A DNA stretch of 64,000 nucleotides from Bin80 sp965220935 (lineage in GTDB: Bacteria > Bacteroidota > Rhodothermia > Rhodothermales > Bin80), in the NCBI GenBank assembly GCA_965220935.1, contig OZ244857.1, forward strand, positions 1,736,001 through 1,800,000, written 5' to 3'. Every line of letters starts with the position of its first letter. Positions within the stretch are counted from its first letter, which is position 1. Under the pieces are notes generated by a model. It was not told the DNA's origin and ran no database searches. It saw only the letters and a list, made by a program, of their open reading frames with translations. Positions 28,501-36,048 of the stretch are shown here, one piece after another. A program made the translations under genes and the position numbers.

Positions 28501-29015
28501 ATTCCAGCCTGCAAGTCAAGGACTTCCGTAATACCACCCACAGGTAGATCTTCAAATGATTCAGCATTGAGGCTGGCTACATTTGCAGACACATCCAACT
28601 GTACGATTGGGCGCTCACTGGTAACCACCATTTCCTGCATTCCAACGGCTTCCTCGGCCAATTGAATCTCCTTGGTCGTTGTCAATCCCGACGATACTCG
28701 GACTCCTTCCACACGTTGGGTAATATATCCTACAAAAGAAACCACTAATGTGTAAGTGCCAGGCCGTACGTTATTTATGAAGAAATACCCATCAACCTGC
28801 GTGGCAGATCCTTGGGTTGTTCCTTCAATGACAACACTGGCGCCAGGGACCGTTTCTCCTGTAACAGCATCGGTCACAACCCCATTGATCTTGCCTTGTT
28901 GGGCAAAGGAGGTAGTTACGAAGAATATCACAAAAGCAGAAATGATGAAAAACGACTTGGCGAAGCTCTGCTCTGACCAATATGTGAATTTGGTGAAGTA
29001 AGATATGAATTTCAT
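25569..29015 (-). CDS. TonB-dependent outer-membrane receptor with carboxypeptidase-like regulatory domain
   Basis: An importer of a large or scarce nutrient powered through TonB. I place the start at ATG 29015 because GGAGG lies 7 bases before it; a nearby ATG at 29030 is less suitable. The signal segment (SFFIISAFVIFFVTTSFAQ) is followed by a CarboxypepD_reg-like domain (KINGVVTDAVTGETVPGASV), a plug domain (GLSIRGGGFNQVAFVVDGM, NAEYGNVRSGVVNV), and a long barrel with many aromatic strands ending RRVTLGLRITL. At 1148 residues it is a large receptor of the SusC/CirA type, but no SusD-like partner is present; the partners are a T9SS-type protein and a PorV-like protein. The substrate is unknown; linkage to Cus genes would allow a metal chelate. 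Confidence 0.9.
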   Translation of the reverse strand: MKFISYFTKFTYWSEQSFAKSFFIISAFVIFFVTTSFAQQGKINGVVTDAVTGETVPGASVVIEGTTQGSATQVDGYFFINNVRPGTYTLVVSFVGYITQRVEGVRVSSGLTTTKEIQLAEEAVGMQEMVVTSERPIVQLDVSANVASLNAESFEDLPVGGITEVLDLQAGIEPGLSIRGGGFNQVAFVVDGMNLRTGRHHDPFSNISYTSVEEVQVQTGGFNAEYGNVRSGVVNVTTKDPSRTRYSVDALYRYEPPQPKSFNSLGGMSLQNCSYPTTQGDCDSWYIRPFLDPEVAWDGTKQWDPYTQNQYNIFEGWNMFAEKLQSSDAGGFDVTPQDMQDYFRYTHRKDNEITKPDYEVDLTVAGPLVPGYGSKLGDLRFSASYRGTQTAYIIPQSRDAYTNQTIQAKIVSDIARGMKLSIRGMRGVERGMSGNQEAPDLQMYGGNIPAYPWWGSGSRMLDVDERFGGIVLSDGTFAVANRDHTMVGATFTHTLNQSTFYEINLSNISSKYRTRFPNLRDGSYVDNGQFFSVPYTVNGVLTTEGEKLQGTDQIRCFGGTSDLNGDGEIVPYCVGDEPFGFLGASGNLMGSRITTGGHWVKTRDTSDVSVFTGRFDLTSQVNRVLQIKTGAELIMSDYQLNYQRVNLAQIGPEPQEDYPYDRQPIQGAVYAQGKLEFQGMIANLGVRADIFDSNTAWWIADNPFDNAYRQRVEGLDELLDKENPPVQVFISPRIGVSFPISQESKLYFNYGHFRQMLDPFDLFGVRQSRIGGIDVLGNPEHPMPLTVAYELGFDQNLLDQYLLRISGFYRDVSDQARDVTYNGLGGVVNYSIKQPWNYADVRGAEITLTKLRGDWIQGFINYTYLQRKSGNFGYAEFNENSFEQQNYLLSSIDYRQSTPIAEPFARGNLLFLTPSNFVPSILNGDLLGDWRVSLLGEWRKGAQWRWSGGGGAPPELQENVSWRSYVNFDLRFTKHINTRLGGAQVFVDISNLFNRRHLYRATGFHRENRDFDHYMWSLHLPEDMFDQVNRVDETLSYAEKAASGALPYIWIPGDDRPGVFRDPDVAYQPIEAFASLNDISEDDRNTTAWYWAADTQIYSRWNGSDWEDVPQNEVEQVLDDKAYIDMPNMRFNTFLNNRRVTLGLRITL

Positions 29016-29022
29016 TAAGAGT

Positions 29023-29027
29023 CCTCC
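29023..29027 (-). promoter_or_regulatory. Strong Shine-Dalgarno of the TonB receptor gene
   Basis: GGAGG on the minus strand, 7 bases before ATG 29015. It is notable because most genes of the window lack a clear Shine-Dalgarno, and it settles the start of the receptor. Confidence 0.7.
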
Positions 29028-29030
29028 CAT

Positions 29031-29440
29031 AATGGAAAATATATAATTTGTGGGTAATTAAACCTGCGTCTGAGGCCATGATCCAATGCTAGCACTTTAC
29101 CCCCCCCCCTATTTTTTATACGATATGACATGCAGGATACATTTGGATGATGATAATTCTTCTAAATATACAATAAATATAAATAATTATTTCATCTTGA
29201 CCAAATTATCTTAACCGACAAGCACTCCAAGTCCGTTCCTACACAATGTATCAAAAAGTCAATTTGATATTCCTATGTTATTGGAGTGAGGTGAATTTAC
29301 GGGTGTATGGAAAAAAGCGGCACTCAGGCATCAGTTTTGTGGGGGAAAATTTTTTTGCCCCGCACGAATGTCACCAAGAATATTCATCTGATACAACTTT
29401 ATCTGGGTAAAATGGGAAGTTGTTTTGTATCCATCCGCTC
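29031..29440. other. Regulatory gap upstream of the TonB receptor, downstream of rho
   Basis: About 410 bases. It holds the C10 tract at 29100-29109, an AT-rich stretch at 29140-29200, and near 29335-29365 an imperfect hairpin (GTGGGGG pairing with CCCCGCAC around an A/T loop) that may lie in the 3' region of the rho transcript. No gene is seen. Confidence 0.5.
29100..29109. repeat. Homopolymer tract of 10 C (plus strand) in front of the TonB receptor
   Basis: Ten C on the plus strand, so ten G in the direction of the receptor gene, 85 bases before its ATG. Preceded in that direction by TATAAAAAATA and followed by TAAAGT, so a change in length would alter promoter or leader spacing. The flank resembles the tracts at 14410 and 14693. 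Confidence 0.85.
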
Positions 29441-30568
29441 TCAATCTCCAATTAACGCGGTTAGTAGTGCATCATTAGTTGGGAATGAACGCATATGGCG
29501 AGTCAGTGCTTGCATCGCTTCCATAGGACGACGACTATTGAGAACTTGAAACATTCGGTTGTGTTTCTGAGCTGAATTTCCCAATAGTAAATCTTCATTG
29601 CGGGTTCCAGTTTTTCTGAGATTGATTGCAGGCCATATTCGTCGATCTGCCATCTCTCGATCAAGAACAATCTCTGCATTACCAGTTCCTTTGAACTCTT
29701 CAAATATGACCTCGTCCATTCGACTTCCTGTTTCAATGAGTGCTGTGGCCATCAATGTTAATGAACCACTGTCTTCAATATTTCTTGCACTGCCAAACAA
29801 GCGTCTGGGTATTCGCATAGCACCGGAATCCAACCCTCCAGACATCGTACGTCCTGAGCCCTCTCCCCACAGATTAAATGTACGTCCTAGCCGTGTGAGT
29901 GAATCCAATAGAAGGACGACATCATCTCCTAACTCAACCAGCCGCTTTGCGTATTCAAATGCTAATACAGCCACACGAACATGATTAAATTCTTCTTGAT
30001 CGCTGGAACTGGCGAAAACTGTTGCTTTCGTACTTCTTCGAAAATCAGTCACTTCTTCAGGGCGCTCATCAACCAATAATGCCACTAGATGAACATCTGG
30101 ATGATTCATTGTCAGTGATGAGGCAATCTCTTTGAGGATCAGGGTTTTCCCCGTTCGAGGTGGTGCGACAATCAGTGCTCTCTGTCCTTTCCCAATTGGA
30201 CATGCAAGATCAACGACCCGCATTGTAATATCATCTGGATTTTTCACAAGATTCAATTTAGAATCTGGATAAACAATTTGACCTTCCTCAAATTGCTCCA
30301 CCTTTGACCAATCATCTGGAGCAATGTTCATCACCTTTTCAAGATCTGACACTTGCAAGTCTCCCTTCTTTCCAGGGCGCAAAAATCCTTCAAGAACCAC
30401 GCCGTCACGTAGCCGATAACGGCCAATCAACGCAGGCGGGCAAAAGGGATCGTTTTCATTTTTTGGCATGCCAGATCTAAGTTCTCGGATAAACCCGAAC
30501 TTACGATCGCCAATAATTTCAAGCATGCCCGTGAAGGGAATCTTCGGACGCTTCGATCTAGAAGCCAT
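29441..30568 (-). CDS. rho: Transcription termination factor Rho (short form)
   Basis: Hexameric RNA helicase that ends transcription. The P-loop APPRTGKT lies at residues 135-142. Walker B LLLDSLTRLGR, the Q/R-loop region GLDSGAMRIPRRLFGSARN and the C-terminal FKGTGNAEIVLDRE are all present, as is the cold-shock-like RNA-binding domain (GMLEIIGDRKFGFIRE) at the start. With 375 residues it lacks the N-terminal three-helix Rho_N domain (about 45 residues) found in E. coli Rho (419). The ATG at 30568 is the only good start near this point. It stands alone and divergent from rnhB. Confidence 0.93.
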   Translation of the reverse strand: MASRSKRPKIPFTGMLEIIGDRKFGFIRELRSGMPKNENDPFCPPALIGRYRLRDGVVLEGFLRPGKKGDLQVSDLEKVMNIAPDDWSKVEQFEEGQIVYPDSKLNLVKNPDDITMRVVDLACPIGKGQRALIVAPPRTGKTLILKEIASSLTMNHPDVHLVALLVDERPEEVTDFRRSTKATVFASSSDQEEFNHVRVAVLAFEYAKRLVELGDDVVLLLDSLTRLGRTFNLWGEGSGRTMSGGLDSGAMRIPRRLFGSARNIEDSGSLTLMATALIETGSRMDEVIFEEFKGTGNAEIVLDREMADRRIWPAINLRKTGTRNEDLLLGNSAQKHNRMFQVLNSRRPMEAMQALTRHMRSFPTNDALLTALIGD

Positions 30569-30675
30569 TATCTTTGTACCACTTAGGTTATCAGATACAG
30601 GTTAAATTGAATAATCGCGGCTGAGAGTCGGCGCGCGAAGAAAGGTATAGTTGAGTAAACACCTACAGATTATTA

Positions 30676-31272
30676 ATGTTCACCATGATCAAATATGAAA
30701 AGATTTTGTGGAACCAAAACATTACCTACATCGCAGGGGTGGATGAAGTCGGCCGTGGGGCATTGGCCGGTCCAGTCATTGCGGCAGCTGTGGTTTTTCC
30801 ATTAAACAAAATTCTTTCTGAGATCGCCGACAGCAAGACATTAAGTGAGCGGGCTAGGAATCGATGTTTGGAAATCATTTGTTTATCTGCCATTGACCTT
30901 GGAATTGGATCTGCGAGTCCACAAGAAATTGATGAATTAAATATTCTTCATGCATCTCTTCTGGCAATGAGAAGAGCGATTGACGCACTGGACAATAAAC
31001 CGGGCACGGTTCTTGTGGATGGGAATCGCTCAATCCCAGATCTGTATTGCCCCCAGATCACACTCGTCAAAGGAGATCAACGTAGTCAATCCATCGCTGG
31101 GGCATCTATTGTGGCAAAAGTGATGCGCGATCGTCTGATGAAGAATCTGAATGATCAATATCCCGAATATGGGTGGAATCAAAACGTTGGATACCCAACT
31201 AAAGGCCATTACGCCGCGTTGGAAAAGCTCGGCCCGACCATTTATCATCGCAGGACATTCCGATTGCGGTAG
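30676..31272 (+). CDS. rnhB: Ribonuclease HII
   Basis: Cleaves RNA in RNA-DNA hybrids, including single ribonucleotides left by replication. The family signature GVDEVGRGALAGPV at residues 21-34 carries the first catalytic Asp and Glu; ADSKTLSE and VDGN follow, and QRSQSIAGASIVAKV is the conserved active-site helix. Length 198 is normal. An internal ATG at 30685 (MIKYEK) could also be the start. The 3' end overlaps the convergent aroK gene by 28 bases, both stops lying inside the other gene. Confidence 0.93.
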   Translation: MFTMIKYEKILWNQNITYIAGVDEVGRGALAGPVIAAAVVFPLNKILSEIADSKTLSERARNRCLEIICLSAIDLGIGSASPQEIDELNILHASLLAMRRAIDALDNKPGTVLVDGNRSIPDLYCPQITLVKGDQRSQSIAGASIVAKVMRDRLMKNLNDQYPEYGWNQNVGYPTKGHYAALEKLGPTIYHRRTFRLR

Positions 31273-31790
31273 GCGATGGCACATTTCTTCGCGACATCAA
31301 TCGGATCCAACCCATCACTATCCAGCATAAAATGTGCCTTTGAATAGATCGGTTCCCGCAATTTGAGTAGCTCACTAACTCGAATGTTCATCTCATTTTG
31401 TAAGAGCGGGTGCCCTTCATCGTCGCATAACAGCGGCCGTGCCGTTTGATCTTCCATCAACCGAGACACGAGTTCTGGCACCCCCACACGAAGATAAATT
31501 AGCCAAGACTGATTCATGACCCATGAAAAATTTTCTGGTCTATTTAGCGCGCCGCCCCCGAGTGCGCAGACAATGTTGTCTGGTAGAGACATCAGCGCGG
31601 CGGTTTCCAAATCTCGAAACCCCTCTTCACCGCTTTCGGCGAATATGTCTTGAATAGTGGAATCAGCAAAAGATTCTATATTATTATCTAAGTCAACGAA
31701 GTTCTTTGAGAGCAACACTGCTAACCTATCTCCGACCACACTCTTGCCGCACCCCATGAACCCCGTCAGGCAAATTCTACGCTCACTCAT
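31245..31790 (-). CDS. aroK: Shikimate kinase
   Basis: Phosphorylates shikimate with ATP, fifth step of aromatic amino acid synthesis. Walker A GFMGCGKS is at residues 10-17; DLDNNIE near 33 is the shikimate-binding acidic pair; EEGFRDLE near 55 and CALGGGA near 75 are the remaining family blocks; TARPLL holds the lid Arg and REPIY the C-terminal motif. 181 residues is normal. It converges with rnhB, overlapping it by 28 bases. The upstream gap of over a kilobase separates it from the accessory island. Confidence 0.92.
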   Translation of the reverse strand: MSERRICLTGFMGCGKSVVGDRLAVLLSKNFVDLDNNIESFADSTIQDIFAESGEEGFRDLETAALMSLPDNIVCALGGGALNRPENFSWVMNQSWLIYLRVGVPELVSRLMEDQTARPLLCDDEGHPLLQNEMNIRVSELLKLREPIYSKAHFMLDSDGLDPIDVAKKCAIAYRNRNVLR

Positions 31791-32909
31791 CTTATGACAT
31801 TATCGATCTGAGTTGGCATCGTATTCCTGATACTATTCTCATATGTTGATGATGTCGGATTTTACGATTATAAGTCATTGATTTATGGCCGCTTAACCGA
31901 AGAGTAAATCTTTGAATCTTGCATAGGAAAACAGCAAGTGATGGTGAACAAGGATTCATGAAATTCGTTCGTTAGAGTTTGATCGTAGCTGTATGTTTTT
32001 CTTTATCCGTTGGTCATGATGATTCAGTTAAATGTGATTTTGGTGGATGTAGCACACACTAAATAGAACAAAAGAGATAATCCTCAACTCGGGACATACT
32101 CACATTTGACGAGGCGATATTCACGCACTAATTCTGCTTTTGCCTGTTGTAGATCAGCGTACCCTCTCTGAGATCATTTTGATTGTCTCCCGTTTTCCAA
32201 GTGATTTTTGGATTGTAATTTAGGGCCGCTTCAATGTTTCTCAGTGCTTAGATGGTTAATTTGATGAATAATTTCCACCGATCAAAATCTGATATGCATC
32301 TCCACCCCATCCAGCCACTCAATCATCTTCAACCCATCTCTAGGTGTATGGACATTGACCAGTAGTGATCCTGATGTTTTGATTCAGAGACAAACATATG
32401 CGGTCAATTTACGAGTGGAGTGAACCTTGCACATCACTCTATCTCTAACGGAGAACATTCTTATCAGACTGTTTCAACGCCAGCGGTCAACAAACTAAGA
32501 AGTATAGTCCTTCATACTATAACTTTGACCCGTCATCAAATCCCTTACATGTGAAGCTCTGAATTGATGAATAATAAACCTCCGAATGCACAATCGGGGC
32601 TCGGGCATCTCAAAACAGCAACGTAAAGCATTATCAATCTGATTCAATCAAGAGTATAACATCATGCTAAAATCTCTTCCACCTACATTCCGCATTCAAA
32701 AAGCGGAATAGCCACCCACCACCATTGGGAATTGCTTCACGATTTCTATGGTTTGCTCACAATCTGACCTTTTATCTTAGCGACAGAATTAATTCGTTTC
32801 ATTGCGACAATCACATACAATATTTTCTGAGCCAAGTTGTTTATCTAAAAAAACCGATTATTGATGCAAATTATGGGAATTATATACGTGAGTAACCCAC
32901 CTACTAGCA
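31791..32909. other. Gap of about 1.1 kb without a supported gene
   Basis: No frame of convincing content on either strand. A perfect 7-bp stem with a 9-base loop lies at 32687-32709 (ATTCCGC / GCGGAAT) and could be part of a transcript end for the minus-strand island operon, though no T-run follows. A 6-bp stem lies near 32503-32522. The region looks like degraded intergenic DNA at the edge of an accessory island. Confidence 0.5.
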
Positions 32910-33076
32910 TTACCTCTTCTTGATGGTTTGTGGAGGCGTATTGAGCAGTATCTTGGTGGATTGCTCTGCATCCATTGGGATAGAGGCATTTACATCCTTC
33001 CAATCTTACTCTGACGGCCTCTGCGTTTAGAAGGCTTTTTATTTGAAGCCTTGAGATCTTTAGATGATTTGCTCAT
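32910..33076 (-). pseudogene. Small basic protein gene, apparently frameshifted, coupled to the methyltransferase
   Basis: On the minus strand an ATG at 33076 (or 33079) overlaps the methyltransferase stop (ATGATGA). The first frame gives a very basic peptide, MSKSSKDLKASNKKPS then KRRGRQSK, ending at 32990. Another frame continues from the same point as DWKDVNASIPMDAEQSTK then ILLNTPPQTIKKR and stops at 32910. Joined by one indel they would make a protein of about 55 residues with a basic head and an LLNTPP tail, a shape common in small mobile-element proteins. Both halves look protein-like, but the case is short and uncertain. Confidence 0.35.
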
Positions 33077-34080
33077 CATTTCCGCGGATGTTTATTACGA
33101 ATGATGATCCGTGCGTATTTCCTTACACCGTTAATATAGGGGTATCCAAAATTAGTGCCAGTGATTTTGGTAGTAGCCATTTCCCCCAGTATTTCAAACT
33201 GCTCGGGATTATACTTATCCAAAAAGGTAATAGGCACCCCCATCGCTCCGCTCCAATCTTCTGGAATTTCATTGGTCTTACTCACCTCAATCGCATCATA
33301 GTTGTCGTAGTGCGGGTACTCCTCAGGTGAGTACTTCTTGTATAGAATCAACTCCTCATTGCGCTTTTTATGATGTAGATTGGTGAACCAGCAAGCATTC
33401 CCTAATCTCCCCTTCACTATGCCATCCACAATTCGGTAGGCACTGCCCTCCTTCTTTGTTTCCACCAACTCATGGGCATACTCCTCTGGTACATCAAAAA
33501 GCATATCACGACCGCCAGTTCCATAACCCAACCACATTCTATTTTCCTTGATCAACGGAAAGATCTCTTTATAGGTGATGGCATTCTGATTTCCAAGTAT
33601 CAAAAACTTCTTGTCGTACTCGATGAGTTGCGCTACATATTCCCGAAACAACGAAAACGGTGGATTCGTCACCACAATATCGGACTGCTTCAGAAGTTCT
33701 ATACACTCAGGACTCCGAAAATCTCCATCGCCCTGCAACGGCTTGACCTCAATCTCGTGGGGATCTGGGCGACGGTTCCCGTCCTGATCTCCGTTGTATT
33801 CCAAATACACCGCCTGCTCGGAATCATGGGATGAAAACAGATCGGGTTGCTGATTCTTGTAACAGGTCGTAATCAACTTCTTCAATCCATACCACTCAAA
33901 CTGTTTGGAGAAGAACGTGAAGAAATTACTTACACGCGGATCATCACAGTTGCAGTAGACCACTTTATCATGGAAGTGATCTTTGTAATGACGTAGTTCA
34001 TTTTCTATATCGCTTAATTGCGTGTAGAACTCATCGTTCTTTCCCCGCTTCGCTGAATGTAGGTTTTGATTTTTTGACAT
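33076..34080 (-). CDS. EcoRI-type adenine-specific DNA methyltransferase
   Basis: About 334 residues from ATG 34080, where GGAG sits just before MSKNQNL; the frame extends twelve codons further but without conserved content. It resembles the M.EcoRI family (EcoRI_methylase): KRGKNDEFYTQLSDIENEL near the start, CNCDDPRVSNFF, and the catalytic amino-methylase motif NPPFSLFREY near residue 135, followed by GNQNAITYKEIFPLIKENRMWLG. The enzyme should transfer a methyl group to N6 of adenine. No restriction enzyme gene is next to it, so it is an orphan or part of another system. It is the fourth gene of a minus-strand operon, 11 bases after the small membrane protein gene. Confidence 0.85.
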   Translation of the reverse strand: MSKNQNLHSAKRGKNDEFYTQLSDIENELRHYKDHFHDKVVYCNCDDPRVSNFFTFFSKQFEWYGLKKLITTCYKNQQPDLFSSHDSEQAVYLEYNGDQDGNRRPDPHEIEVKPLQGDGDFRSPECIELLKQSDIVVTNPPFSLFREYVAQLIEYDKKFLILGNQNAITYKEIFPLIKENRMWLGYGTGGRDMLFDVPEEYAHELVETKKEGSAYRIVDGIVKGRLGNACWFTNLHHKKRNEELILYKKYSPEEYPHYDNYDAIEVSKTNEIPEDWSGAMGVPITFLDKYNPEQFEILGEMATTKITGTNFGYPYINGVRKYARIIIRNKHPRK

Positions 34081-34091
34081 TCTCCATTGAT

Positions 34092-34223
34092 TCAACCACC
34101 TTTCGCCAAGAGCCACCCACCCAACGCGAGTCCTATCGTCAGAGCTACCGAAATCATGGCTATCAGGATATTGAATTTTGTGTTGAGTGCTTTCAACTCA
34201 GTTCTATAACTTTCGGCAAACAT
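34092..34223 (-). CDS. 43-residue membrane protein (small coiled-coil plus one TM helix)
   Basis: Reads MFAESYRTELKALNTKFN, then a single transmembrane helix ILIAMISVALTIGLALGGW and a short tail LLAKGG. The N-terminal part is charged and helical. It lies between the methyltransferase (11 bases) and another tiny membrane protein (48 bases) on the same strand, with the shared pattern K-[YF]-N-x-LI at the head of the helix, so the two are probably paralogues. Size and layout recall phage XhlA-like or DUF1640-like proteins; the function is unknown. Too short for standard gene calling but well supported by context. Confidence 0.65.
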   Translation of the reverse strand: MFAESYRTELKALNTKFNILIAMISVALTIGLALGGWLLAKGG

Positions 34224-34271
34224 TTTGATAAGTTGTAAAGTATAGTGAGATATTTTACTACTTGTGACAAT

Positions 34272-34436
34272 TCACCATCCTACTGCAAGAGCGAAGGTCA
34301 AGCCTGCACCTACCAAAACAATTAAAAGATTGTACTTGGAGCTCTGAGCGTCAATTTTAGATTCAAGACGTGAAACAATGTTAGCTGATGCCATGTCACT
34401 AATGCGTTCTGTGAGCTCGTTTAACTCTCTTTGCAT
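34272..34436 (-). CDS. 54-residue membrane protein (coiled-coil plus one TM helix)
   Basis: Starts MQRELNELTERISDMASA with heptad-like spacing (about residues 1-32), then a transmembrane helix from NLLIVLVGAGLTFALAVGW to the last residue. The start is 9 bases after the ATPase stop. It is related in layout, and by the SKYNLLI / TKFNILI match, to the following 43-residue protein. Such pairs could form a membrane pore or anchor the ATPase and methylase. No database family can be assigned from memory with certainty. Confidence 0.65.
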   Translation of the reverse strand: MQRELNELTERISDMASANIVSRLESKIDAQSSKYNLLIVLVGAGLTFALAVGW

Positions 34437-34445
34437 ACCGTTACG

Positions 34446-35633
34446 TTACCGCTCACGACTCCACTTTGATGCGTCTTTTTCTTGTTTTAGAGAATCATCC
34501 TCTATCTCAGGTATGTCAATCTGTTCTCGGCCATACTCCTCAATCAGCCAAGTCTGCATGGATGGGATCGGCACACCATAAACACCTCCAGGTTTGTGGG
34601 AGAGTATTCCACTGTGAAGCATATCTTCAAAGAACTTTTCGGATTTTTCTTCTCCATACTTAGGCATCAGTACATCTATAACCTTTTCCTTCTCTAAATA
34701 TCCACTCTGTTGAAGATCGGGTATAAACGAAGCGATGGCCTGCCTTTGCTTCAGGCTGAACTCCTTAGCGCGGGTTTCATAGTAGATTTTGCGAAACTCA
34801 TTACCCTTTTCAAGTATAACCCGCAAGCCCTCATCCGTCATTTGACGGTTGTTGGACTTAAGACAACTAGCTGCAGGCTTAACATAGGAAATGATGTGCT
34901 GTGGCCATCCATGCGTCTCCTTGACAATCGCATCAATCCATGGATCAAGATTTCCCTTAGCGCCACCTTCTTTTACGATCCAGTCACGAATGACCTTGCG
35001 CTCAGATTCCTTGTCCAATCGACCTATATTTACTAAAGATTCTCCTACAAACCGTGATATTCCCAGCGATTTAAAAGCAGACTCGGTCGTGCCAAGTCCA
35101 GCGGCGAGAAGCATGATTGGCTTCCCGAATCCCCCGTTATGAATCATGTCCAACGTGTCTCTTACCAAATGTTTCTCTGTGGGAGTATCGTTAAGATTAC
35201 CCAGATACTGCGCTTCATCAAGGACCAGTATGAGTCCGCGCCTTGGGGCAAAATTCTTAAGAATGTCCTCAGCGCTTGCACTCCCCTGTATGCGTTTAAC
35301 ATGAGCGCGCCCAAGAAACTCTACTCCATAACTGAGTGCCACCTGCTTGTCAATGTTGTACGATTTATCCAGTGCTTGTGCCATGGATGCTGGGTTGTGC
35401 AAGTCCTTGAGATTTATTGTGGCGACTGTCCATTTCTCGCCCCGCGCCTTCTCGGAAAGCACTTCAAGTAACGCGGTCTTACCCGCGCCAGGTGCCCCTT
35501 GTATAAGGAATGTGGTACCCCCTTTTTTTGCGCGATAGCGTTTAAGTGCGCTGGTAAAAGTATCAATGATTTCTTGCCTCCCGTGAAAATATTCAGCTGG
35601 ACCTCGATCCTCAATGAAATCAGAACGCATCAT
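34446..35633 (-). CDS. AAA+ ATPase with C-terminal winged-helix-like region
   Basis: 395 residues. The N-terminal box (YFHGRQEIIDTF) is followed by Walker A GAPGAGKT at residues 46-53, Walker B LILVLDEAQYL near 134, and a sensor-like segment IMLLAAGLGTTESAFKSLG. The layout is that of AAA_16/STAND-related ATPases (Orc1/Cdc6- or MSP-like). The C-terminal third (about 285-370) ends in VYGVPIPSMQTWLIEEYG, like the winged-helix tail of such ATPases. It is first gene of a compact operon: ATPase, 9 bases, small TM protein, 48 bases, small TM protein, 11 bases, EcoRI-type methylase. It may be the sensor or motor of that cassette. Start ATG 35633 or 35630. Confidence 0.8.
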   Translation of the reverse strand: MMRSDFIEDRGPAEYFHGRQEIIDTFTSALKRYRAKKGGTTFLIQGAPGAGKTALLEVLSEKARGEKWTVATINLKDLHNPASMAQALDKSYNIDKQVALSYGVEFLGRAHVKRIQGSASAEDILKNFAPRRGLILVLDEAQYLGNLNDTPTEKHLVRDTLDMIHNGGFGKPIMLLAAGLGTTESAFKSLGISRFVGESLVNIGRLDKESERKVIRDWIVKEGGAKGNLDPWIDAIVKETHGWPQHIISYVKPAASCLKSNNRQMTDEGLRVILEKGNEFRKIYYETRAKEFSLKQRQAIASFIPDLQQSGYLEKEKVIDVLMPKYGEEKSEKFFEDMLHSGILSHKPGGVYGVPIPSMQTWLIEEYGREQIDIPEIEDDSLKQEKDASKWSRER

Positions 35634-36048
35634 GTTTATGGAATGTTGTACCTGACAAGATACGGCAAATCCCGAAACAAAACTGAATGGATGAGACGAT
35701 AGATTGTTGGATCTGCCCCCAGAAAATATATTTGGCTCGTTCGTAAATTATCAAATCAATCCATTTTGAAAACTCTAAATTCTTCCCATAATGCGAAATA
35801 CAGATGTTGATGCTTCGAAAATGCTCAACATGCGGCGACCGATCCCTACAAGCCATAGTCTAAAACGGTATGCCACTGACTCTTGATGATAACAGCACAT
35901 GCATGAAATTACTACCGTTGATTGATCTGAATCTGGTCATTTCATCCAAAATCATGTAGAACCGATAATGATTTAATCTTCATCGGAAACATTTACACCG
36001 TTAATTATTTATACTTGCAAAACGAAAATATGATTTCTTTTTACAAGG
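35634..36048. other. Divergent gap between the ATPase operon and the DUF4143 gene
   Basis: About 415 bases, the likely promoter region for both divergent units. A 78-codon frame on the minus strand (35620-35856) overlaps the ATPase start and has no supportable content. AT-rich around 35930-36040. No clear operator repeat was seen. Confidence 0.5.

Noticed and set aside
35620..35856. 78-codon frame upstream of the AAA+ ATPase
   Set aside because: Overlaps the ATPase start in another frame and resembles nothing.
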